A stretch of DNA of 64,000 bases. Origin: Auanema rhodensis. Lineage: Eukaryota > Nematoda > Chromadorea > Rhabditida > Rhabditidae. Shown one piece after another: positions 54,386 to 64,000 of the stretch. A model generated the notes under the pieces. It saw nothing but the letters and a program-made list of their open reading frames with translations, was not told the origin of the DNA and searched no databases. Each line of letters opens with the position of its first letter. Positions within the stretch are counted from its first letter, which is position 1. The stretch covers positions 806,001-870,000 of the forward strand of contig OZ059894.1 in the NCBI GenBank assembly GCA_964057225.1, given 5' to 3'. The translations under genes and the position numbers were made by a program.

Positions 54386-57300
54386 TTGAAAACCGCATCT
54401 CTTTATCTTTCACGTGAAGCGAGTTACATACCAAGTGCACATCACGTGTACATTTAATTAGCATAAATTAAAGTTCACGTAAAATTTAAAGTCATGGTTA
54501 CCATGAACCAATATCAATAAAAATTTGTTTTCAGACTAATATGGACATGGGGAATCTAATTTTGAAAACCGCATCTCTTTATCTTTCACGTGAAGCGAGT
54601 TACATACCAAGTGCACATCACGTGTACATTTAATTAGCATAAATTAAAGTTCACGTAAATATCAAAGTCATGGTTACCATGCACCAATATCAATAAAAAT
54701 TTGTTTTTAGACTAATATGGACATGGGGAATCTAATTTTGAAAACCGCATCTCTTTATCTTTCACGTGAAGCGAGTTACATACCAAGTGCACATCACGTG
54801 TACATTTAATTAGCATAAATTAAAGTTCACGTAAATTTCAAAGTCATGGTTACCATGAACCAATATCAATAATAATTGGTTTTTAGACTAATATGGACAT
54901 GGGGAATCTAATTTTGAAAACCGCATCTCTTTATCTTTCACGTGAAGCGAGTTACATACCAAGTGCACATCACGTGTACATTTAATTAGCATAAATTAAA
55001 GTTCACGTAAATTTCAAAATCATGGTTACCATGAATTAATATCAATAAAAATTTGTTTTTAGACTAATATGGACATGAGGATTCTAATTTTGAAAACCGC
55101 ATCTCTTTATCTTTCACGTGAAGCGAGTTACATACCAAGTGCACATCACGTGTACATTTAATTAGCATAAATTAAAGTTCACGTAAATTTCAAAGTCATG
55201 GTTACCATGAACCAATATCAATAAAAATTTTTTTTTCGACTAATATGGACATGGGGAATCTAATTTTGAAAACCGCATCTCTTTATCTTTCACGTGAAGC
55301 GAGTTACATACCAAGTGCACATCACGTGTACATATAATTAGCATAAATTAAAGTTCACGTAAATTTTAAAGTCATGGTTACCATGAACCAATATCAATAA
55401 AAATTTGTTTTCAGACTAATATGGACATGGGGAATCTAATTTTGAAAACCGCATCTCTTTATCTTTCACGTGAAGCGAGTTACATACCAAGTGCACATCA
55501 CGTGTACATTTATATAGCATAAATTAAAGTTCACGTAAATTTTAAAGTCATGGTTACCATGAACCAATATCAATAAAAATTTGTTTTCAGACTAATATGG
55601 AGATGGGGAATCTAATTTTGAAAACCGCATCTCTTTATCTTTCACGTGAAGCGAGTTACATACCAAGTGCACATCACGTGTACATTTAATTAGCATAAAT
55701 TAAAGTTCACGTAAATTTCAAAGTCATGGTTACCATGAACCAATATCAATAAAAAATTGTTTTTAGACTAATATGGACATGGGGAATCTAATTTTGAAAA
55801 CCGCATCTCTTTATCTTTCACGTGAAGCGAGTTACATACCAAGTGCACATCACGTGTACATTTAATTAGCATAAATTAAAGTTCACGTAAATTTCAAAGT
55901 CATGGTTACCATGAACCAATATCAATAAAAATTTGTTTTTAGACTAATATGGACATGGGAAATCTAATGTTGAAAACCGCATCTCTTTATCTTTCACGTG
56001 AAGCGAGTTACATACCAAGTGCACATCACGTGTACATTTAATTAGCATAAATTAAAGTTCACGTAAATTTCAAAGTCATGGTTACCATGCACCAATATCA
56101 ATAAAAATTTGTTTTTAGACCAATATGGACATGGGGAATCTAATTTTGAAAACCGCATCTCTTTATCTTTCACGTGAAGCGAGTTACATACCAAGTGCAC
56201 ATCACGTGTACATTTAATTAGCATAAATTAAAGTTCACGTAAATTTCAAAGTCATGGTTACCATGCACCAATATCAATAAAAATTTGTTTTTAGACTAAT
56301 ATGGACATGGGGAATCTAATTTTGAAAACCGCATCTCTTTATCTTTCACGTGAAGCGAGTTACATACCAAGTGCACATCACGTGTACATTTATTTAGCAT
56401 AAATTAAAGTTCACGTAAATTTCAAAATCATGGTTACCATGAATTAATATCAATAAAAATTTGTTTTTAGACTAATATGGACATGGGGAATCTAATTTTG
56501 AAAACCGCATCTCTTTATCTTTCACGTGAAGCGAGTTACATACCAAGTGCACATCACGTGTACATTTATTTAGCATAAATTAAAGTTCACGTAATTTTCA
56601 AAGACATGGTTACCATGAACCAATATCAATAAAAATTTGTTTTTAGACTAATATGGACATGGGGAATCTAATTTTGAAAACCGCATCTCTTTATCTTTCA
56701 CGTGAAGCGAGTTACATACCAAGTGCACATCACGTGTACATTTAATTGGCATAAATTAAAGTTCACGTAAATTTCAAAATCATGGTTACCATGAATTAAT
56801 ATCAATAAAAATTTGTTTTTAGACTAATATGGACATGGGGAATCTAATTTTGAAAACCGCATCTCTTTATCTTTCACGTGAAGCGAGTTACATACCGAGT
56901 GCACATCACGTGTACATTTATTTAGCATAAATTAAAGTTCACGTAATTTTCAAAGACATGGTTACCATGAACCAATATCAATAAAAATTTGTTTTCAGAC
57001 TAATATGGACATGGGGAATCTAATTTTGAAAACCGCATCTCTTCATCTTTCACGTGAAGCGAGTTACATACCAAGTGCACATCACGTGTACATTTAATTA
57101 GCATAAATTAAAGTTCACGTAAATTTCAAAGTCATGGTTACCATGCACCAATATCAATAAAAATTTGTTTTTAGACTAATATGGACATGGGGAATCTAAT
57201 TTTGAAAACCGCATCTCTTTATCTTTCACGTGAAGCGAGTTACATATCGAGTGCACATCACGTGTACATTTAATTAGCATAAATTAAAGTTCACGTAAAT

Positions 57301-59665
57301 TTCAAAGTCATGGTTACCATGAACCAATATCAATAAAAATTTGTTTTCAGACTAATATGGACATGGGGAATCTAATTTTGAAAACCGCATCTCTTCATCT
57401 TTCACGTGAAGCGAGTTACATACCAAGTGCACATCACGTGTACATTTAATTAGCATAAATTAAAGTTCACGTAAATTTTAAAGTCATGGTTACCATGAAC
57501 CAATATCAATAAAAATTTGTTTTCAGACTAATATGGACATGGGGAATCTAATTTTGAAAACCGCATCTCTTTATCTTTCACGTGAAGCGAGTTACATACC
57601 AAGTGCACATCACGTGTACATTTAATTAGCATAAATTAAAGTTCACGTAAATTTCAAAGTCATGGTTACCATGCACCAATATCAATAAAAATTTGTTTTC
57701 AGACTAATATGGACATGGAGAATCTAATTTTGAAAACCGCATCTCTTTATCTTTCACGTGAAGCGAGTTACATACCAAGTGCACATCACGTGTACATTTA
57801 ATTAGCATAAATTAAAGTTCACGTAAATTTCAAAGTCATGGTTACCATGCACCAATATCAATAAAAATTTGTTTTTAGACTAATATGGACATGGGGAATC
57901 TAATTTTGAAAACCGCATCTCTTTATCTTTCACGTGAAGCGAGTTACATACCAAGTGCACATCACGTGTACATTTAATTAGCATAAATTAAAGTTCACGT
58001 AAATTTCAAAATCATGGTTACCATGAATTAATATCAATAAAAATTTGTTTTTAGACTAATATGGACATGGGGAATCTAATTTTGAGAACCGCATCTCTTT
58101 ATCTTTCACGTGAAGCGAGTTACATACCAAGTGCACATCACGTGTACATTTAATTAGCATAAATTAAAGTTCACGTAAATTTCAAAGTCATGGTTACCAT
58201 GAACCAATATCAATAAAAATTTGTTTTTAGACTAATATGGACATGGGGAATCTAATTTTGAAAACCGCATCTCTTTATCTTTCACGTGAAGCGAGTTACA
58301 TACCAAGTGCACATCACGTGTACATTTAATTAGCATAAATTAAAGTTCACGTAAATTTCAAAATCATGGTTATCATGAATTAATATCAATAAAAATTTGT
58401 TTTTAGACTAATATGGACATGAAGATTCTAATTTTGAAAACCGCATCTCTTTATCTTTCACGTGAAGCGAGTTACATACCAAGTGCACATCACGTGTACA
58501 TTTAATTAGCATAAATTAAAGTTCACGTAAATTTCAAAGTCATGGTTACCATGAACCAATATCAATAAAAATTTGTTTTTAGACTAATATGAATATGGGG
58601 AATCTAATTTTGAAAACCGCATCTCCTTATTTTTCACGTGAAGCGAGTTACATACCAAGTGCACATCACGTGTACATTTAATTAGCATAAATTAAAGTTC
58701 ACGTAAATTTCAAAGTCATGGTTACCATGAACCAATATCAATAAAAATTTGTTTTTAGACTAATATGGACATGGGGAATCTAATTTTGAAAACCGCATCT
58801 CTTTATCTTTCACGTGAAGCGAGTAACATACCAAGTGCACATCACGTGTACATTTAATTAGCATAAATTAAAGTTCACGTAATTTTCAAAGTCATGGTTA
58901 CCATGAACCAATATCAATAAAAATTTGTTTTTAGACTAATATGGACATGGGGAATCTAATTTGGAAAACCGCATCTCTTTATCTTTCACGTGAAGCGAGT
59001 TACATACCAAGTGCACATCACGTGTACATTTAATTAGCATAAATTAAAGTTCACGTAAATTTCAAAGTCATGGTTACCATGCACCAATATCAATAAAAAC
59101 TTGTTTTTAGACTAATATGGACATGGGGAATCTAATTTTGAAAACCGCATCTCTTTATCTTTCACGTGAAGCGAGTTACATACCAAGTGCACATCACGTG
59201 TACATTTAATTAGCATAAATTAAAGTTCACGTAAATTTCAAAGTCATGGTTACCATGAACCAATATCAATAAAAATTTGTTTTTCGACTAATATGGACAT
59301 GGGGAATCTAATTTTGAAAACCGCATCTCTTTATCTTTCACGTGAAGCGAGTTACATACCAAGTGCACATCACGTGTACATTTAATTAGCATAAATTAAA
59401 GTTCACGTAAATTTCAAAGTCATGGTTACCATGAACCAATATCAATAAAAATTTGTTTTTAGACTAATATGAATATGGGGAATCTAATTTTAAAAACCGC
59501 ATCTCCTTATTTTTCACGTGAAGCGAGTTACATACCAAGTGCACATCACGTGTACATTTAATTAGCATAAATTAAAGTTCACGTAAATTTCAAAATCATG
59601 GTTACCATGAATTAATATCAATAAAAATTTGTTTTTAGACTAATATGGACATGAGGATTCTAATT
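54386..59665 (+). repeat. Long duplicated block, copy 2 (30 monomers, 5,280 bp)
   Basis: Second copy of 44882-49985. Changes seen only here include an extra A in place of T139 (aaaaaattg) at 55618, ataccgagt at 56850, atatcgagt at 57202, T2G with T139C at 58962 and G3A at 59490. One monomer with T147C (57202) is inserted relative to copy 1. Most diagnostic sites are otherwise the same. Confidence 0.88.
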
Positions 59666-60193
59666 TTGAAAACCGCATCTCTTTATCTTTCACGTGAAGC
59701 GAGTTACATACCAAGTGCACATCACGTGTACATTTAATTAGCATAAATTAAAGTTCACGTAATTTTCAAAGTCATGGTTACCATGAACCAATATCAATAA
59801 AAATTTGTTTTTAGACTAATATGGACATGGGGAATCTAATTTTGAAAACCGCATCTCTTTATCTTTCACGTGAAGCGAGTTACATACCAAGTGCACATCA
59901 CGTGTACATTTAATTAGCATAAATTAAAGTTCACGTAAATTTCAAAGTCATGGTTACCATGCACCAATATCAATAAAAATTTGTTTTTAGACTAATATGG
60001 ACATGGGGAATCTAATTTTGAAAACCGCATCTCTTTATCTTTCACGTGAAGCGAGTTACATACCAAGTGCACATCACGTGTACATTTAATTAGCATAAAT
60101 TAAAGTTCACGTAAATTTCAAAGTCATGGTTACCATGCACCAATATCAATAAAAATTTGTTTTTAGACTAATATGGACATGGGGAATCTAATT
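58786..60193 (+). repeat. Domain H, 8-monomer repeat, copy 1 (1,408 bp)
   Basis: Order: A98T; a C121 unit with T2G and T139C (ggaaaacc, aaaaacttg); A148C; gaatatgg; T17C with G106A/aatt/gaggatt; A98T; C121; C121. The doubly marked unit at 58962 recurs in the next copy at 60370, although the corresponding unit at 49282 lacks both changes. The T40A of the first unit is private to this copy. Confidence 0.9.
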
Positions 60194-61601
60194 TTGAAAA
60201 CCGCATCTCTTTATCTTTCACGTGAAGCGAGTTACATACCAAGTGCACATCACGTGTACATTTAATTAGCATAAATTAAAGTTCACGTAATTTTCAAAGT
60301 CATGGTTACCATGAACCAATATCAATAAAAATTTGTTTTTAGACTAATATGGACATGGGGAATCTAATTTGGAAAACCGCATCTCTTTATCTTTCACGTG
60401 AAGCGAGTTACATACCAAGTGCACATCACGTGTACATTTAATTAGCATAAATTAAAGTTCACGTAAATTTCAAAGTCATGGTTACCATGCACCAATATCA
60501 ATAAAAACTTGTTTTTAGACTAATATGGACATGGGGAATCTAATTTTGAAAACCGCATCTCTTTATCTTTCACGTGAAGCGAGTTACATACCAAGTGCAC
60601 ATCACGTGTACATTTAATTAGCATAAATTAAAGTTCACGTAAATTTCAAAGTCATGGTTACCATGAACCAATATCAATAAAAATTTGTTTTTCGACTAAT
60701 ATGGACATGGGGAATCTAATTTTGAAAACCGCATCTCTTTATCTTTCACGTGAAGCGAGTTACATACCAAGTGCACATCACGTGTACATTTAATTAGCAT
60801 AAATTAAAGTTCACGTAAATTTCAAAGTCATGGTTACCATGAACCAATATCAATAAAAATTTGTTTTTAGACTAATATGAATATGGGGAATCTAATTTTG
60901 AAAACCGCATCTCCTTATTTTTCACGTGAAGCGAGTTACATACCAAGTGCACATCACGTGTACATTTAATTAGCATAAATTAAAGTTCACGTAAATTTCA
61001 AAATCATGGTTACCATGAATTAATATCAATAAAAATTTGTTTTTAGACTAATATGGACATGAGGATTCTAATTTTGAAAACCGCATCTCTTTATCTTTCA
61101 CGTGAAGCGAGTTACATACCAAGTGCACATCACGTATACATTTAATTAGCATAAATTAAAGTTCACGTAATTTTCAAAGTCATGGTTACCATGAACCAAT
61201 ATCAATAAAAATTTGTTTTTAGACTAATATGGACATGGGGAATCTAATTTTGAAAACCGCATCTCTTTATCTTTCACGTGAAGCGAGTTACATACCAAGT
61301 GCACATCACGTGTACATTTAATTAGCATAAATTAAAGTTCACGTAAATTTCAAAGTCATGGTTACCATGCACCAATATCAATAAAAATTTGTTTTTAGAC
61401 TAATATGGACATGGGGAATCTAATTTTGAAAACCGCATCTCTTTATCTTTCACGTGAAGCGAGTTACATACCAAGTGCACATCACGTGTACATTTAATTA
61501 GCATAAATTAAAGTTCACGTAAATTTCAAAGTCATGGTTACCATGCACCAATATCAATAAAAATTTGTTTTTAGACTAATATGGACATGGGGAATCTAAT
61601 T
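60194..61601 (+). repeat. Domain H, 8-monomer repeat, copy 2 (1,408 bp)
   Basis: Tandem copy of 58786-60193 in the same order. It shares the rare T2G plus T139C unit (60370). It differs by lacking T40A in its first unit and the G3A of 59490, and by having G63A (cacgtatac) in the unit at 61074, which breaks the second CACGTG. Similarity ends at 61602. Confidence 0.9.
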
Positions 61602-63889
61602 TTGAAAACCGCATCTCTTTATCTTTCACGTGAAGCGAGTTACATACCAAGTGCACATCACGTGTACATTTAATTAGCATAAATTAAAGTTCACGTAAAT
61701 TTCAAAGTCATGGTTACCATGAACCAATATAAATAAAAATTTGTTTTTCGACTAATATGGACATGGGGAATCTAATTTTGAAAACCGCATCTCTTTATCT
61801 TTCACGTGAAGCGAGTTACATACCAAGTGCACATCACGTGTACATTTAATTAGCATAAATTAAAGTTCACGTAAATTTCAAAGTCATGGTTACCATGAAC
61901 CAATATCAATAAAAATTTGTTTTTAGACTAATATGAATATGGGGAATCTAATTTTGAAAACCGCATCTCCTTATTTTTCACGTGAAGCGAGTTACATACC
62001 AAGTGCACATCACGTGTACATTTAATTAGCATAAATTAAAGTTCACGTAAATTTCAAAATCATGGTTACCATGAACCAATATCAATAAAAATTTGTTTTT
62101 AGACTAATATGGACATGGGGAATCTAATTTTGAAAACCGCATCTCTTTATCTTTCACGTGAAGCGAGTTACATACCAAGTGCACATCACGTGTACATTTA
62201 ATTAGCATAAATTAAAGTTCACGTAAATTTCAAAGTCATGGTTACCATGAACCAATATCAATAAAAATTTGTTTTTCGACTAATATGGACATGGGGAATC
62301 TAATTTTGAAAACCGCATCTCTTTATCTTTCACGTGAAGCGAGTTACATACCAAGTGCACATCACGTGTACATTTAATTAGCATAAATTAAAGTTCACGT
62401 AAATTTCAAAGTCATGGTTACCATGAACCAATATCAATAAAAATTTGTTTTTAGACTAATATGAATATGGGGAATCTAATTTTGAAAACCGCATCTCCTT
62501 ATTTTTCACGTGAAGCGAGTTACATACCAAGTGCACATCACGTGTACATTTAATTAGCATAAATTAAAGTTCACGTAAATTTCAAAATCATGGTTACCAT
62601 GAATTAATATCAATAAAAATTTGTTTTTAGACTAATATGGACATGAGGATTCTAATTTTGAAAACCGCATCTCTTTATCTTTCACGTGAAGCGAGTTACA
62701 TACCAAGTGCACATCACGTGTACATTTAATTAGCATAAATTAAAGTTCACGTAATTTTCAAAGTCATGGTTACCATGAACCAATATCAATAAAAATTTGT
62801 TTTTAGACTAATATGGACATGGGGAATCTAATTTTGAAAACCGCATCTCTTTATCTTTCACGTGAAGCGAGTTACATACCAAGTGCACATCACGTGTACA
62901 TTTAATTAGCATAAATTAAAGTTCACGTAAATTTCAAAGTCATGGTTACCATGCACCAATATCAATAAAAATTTGTTTTTAGACTAATATGGACATGGGG
63001 AATCTAATTTTGAAAACCGCATCTCTTTATCTTTCACGTGAAGCGAGTTACATACCAAGTGCACATCACGTGTACATTTAATTAGCATAAATTAAAGTTC
63101 ACGTAAATTTCAAAGTCATGGTTACCATGAACCAATATCAATAAAAATTTGTTTTTAGACTAATATGGACATGGGGAATCTAATTTTGAAAACCGCATCT
63201 CTTTATCTTTCACGTGAAGCGAGTTACATACCAAGTGCACATCACGTGTACATTTAATTAGCATAAATTAAAGTTCACGTAAATTTCAAAGTCATGGTTA
63301 CCATGAACCAATATCAATAAAAATTTGTTTTTAGACTAATATGGACATGGGGAATCTAATTTTGAAAACCGCATCTCTTTATCTTTCACGTGAAGCGAGT
63401 TACATACCAAGTGCACATCACGTGTACATTTAATTAGCATAAATTAAAGTTCACGTAAATTTCAAAGTCATGGTTACCATGCACCAATATCAATAAAAAT
63501 TTGTTTTTAGACTAATATGAATATGGGGAATCTAATTTTGAAAACCGCATCTCCTTATTTTTCACGTGAAGCGAGTTACATACCAAGTGCACATCACGTG
63601 TACATTTAATTAGCATAAATTAAAGTTCACGTAAATTTCAAAATCATGGTTACCATGAATTAATATCAATAAAAATTTGTTTTTAGACTAATATGGACAT
63701 GAGGATTCTAATTTTGAAAACCGCATCTCTTTATCTTTCACGTGAAGCGAGTTACATACCAAGTGCACATCACGTGTACATTTAATTAGCATAAATTAAA
63801 GTTCACGTAAATTTCAAAGTCATGGTTACCATGAACCAATATCAATAAAAATTTGTTTTTAGACTAATATGGACATGGGGAATCTAATT
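61602..63889 (+). repeat. Domain H tail, 13 monomers with irregular gaatatgg/T17C pairs
   Basis: Pairs of a gaatatgg unit and a T17C unit occur at 61778/61954, 62306/62482 and 63362/63538, spaced three and six units apart. The seven units 62658-63889 match 50162-51393 in order (offset 12,496 bp, 71 units). The unit at 61954 is mosaic: G106A on the left with aacc and unchanged GGGG on the right. Confidence 0.85.
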
Positions 63890-64000
63890 TTGAAAACCGC
63901 ATCTCTTTATCTTTCACGTGAAGCGAGTTACATACCAAGTGCACATCACGTGTACATTTAATTAGCATAAATTAAAGTTCACGTAAATTTCAAAGTCATG
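63890..64000 (+). repeat. Last, incomplete monomer (111 bp)
   Basis: The window ends at unit position 111, inside the near-palindrome at 108-120. The visible part is consensus. The cut is a window edge, so the array continues beyond both ends. Confidence 0.97.

Larger units (their letters stand above)
1..64000 (+). repeat. 176-bp satellite array, 363 complete monomers plus a partial one
   Basis: The same 176-bp unit repeats head to tail across the whole window. Unit starts fall at 1+176n up to 10561, and after one inserted base at 10738+176n up to 63890. All copies share one orientation, and I saw no foreign insertion, gene or inverted segment. Consensus G+C is 56 of 176 bases (about 32%), with five CpG sites per unit. 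Copies mostly differ from consensus at a handful of recurrent positions, so divergence is low. This is the pattern of a young, homogenised centromeric or pericentromeric satellite. A centromeric role is inferred from structure only. Confidence 0.99.

Noticed and set aside
23306-56224. Thirteen 60-codon minus-strand open reading frames as small genes
   Set aside because: Each is one satellite period plus seven bases and opens only because a single recurrent stop codon is mutated. Copies sit in repeated HORs, there is no codon bias or conserved protein feature, and hundreds of neighbouring monomers carry the same frame with the stop intact.
1-64000. CRISPR array
   Set aside because: Repeats are contiguous 176-bp units with no unique spacers; CRISPR repeats are short and separated by differing spacers, and no cas gene is present.
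1-64000. Known plant or animal centromeric satellite family
   Set aside because: The unit length is shared by several plant families and the AAACCGCA stretch is faintly like other satellites, but I could not match the unit to a family I can recall with certainty. A database search would decide.
1-64000. Mammalian CENP-B box
   Set aside because: No stretch of the monomer, on either strand, fits the core of the 17-bp box.
1-64000. Telomeric repeats, rRNA or tRNA genes, or transposon ends
   Set aside because: None was seen; monomer phase continues without a gap, leaving no room for other sequence.
1-64000. Pure assembly artefact
   Set aside because: Copies carry ordered private variants and different HOR lengths, which simple duplication of one sequence in assembly would not make. 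Local copy number, above all in the 4,576-bp duplication, could still be wrong.

Overview
The whole 64,000-base window is one uninterrupted tandem satellite array. I see no gene, RNA gene, transposon, inverted segment or unique sequence in it. The repeat unit (monomer) is 176 bp and every copy lies in the same orientation. Phase is kept from base 1 to base 64,000 except for one inserted base in the monomer at 10561-10737. That gives 363 complete monomers plus a last piece of 111 bp (63890-64000). The consensus unit is about 32% G+C. An array this long and regular, with a nucleosome-scale unit and higher-order repeats (HORs), is typical of centromeric or pericentromeric satellite in a eukaryote assembled from long reads. 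Many plant and animal satellites have units of 150-180 bp. I do not recognise the family and cannot name the organism.

In this annotation monomer position 1 is the first t of ttgaaaaccg; units start at 1+176n up to 10561 and at 10738+176n after that. Monomers differ by linked single-base variants, which show HORs that change from domain to domain. Domain A (1-10737): HOR of 22, 14, 14 and 11 monomers sharing one ordered core. Domain B (10738-16017): a 7-monomer block twice, with spacers. Domain C (16018-20593): a 13-monomer HOR, two copies. A transition follows (20594-22529). Domain D (22530-31681): a 26-monomer, 4,576-bp unit in two tandem copies, each built from 9-, 10- and 7-monomer sub-units. 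Domain E (31682-38545): transition with a 5-monomer duplication. Domain F (38546-46465): HOR of 13, 20 and 12 monomers. Domain G (46466-58785): long blocks that copy earlier parts of the window. Domain H (58786-64000): an 8-monomer duplication and shorter degenerate repeats.

Each monomer carries two CACGTG palindromes 32 bp apart, the second inside an ATCACGTG that fits the yeast CDEI consensus RTCACRTG. It also has a TTTAATT/AATTAAA inverted repeat, a CATGGT-T-ACCATG near-palindrome and an A5T3 tract. These are the best candidates for function, but the sequence alone does not show one. The only open reading frames are 60-codon minus-strand frames in 13 monomers; each is explained by one base change that removes a recurrent stop codon, so they are not annotated as genes.

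All comparisons were made by eye at diagnostic positions, not by alignment.
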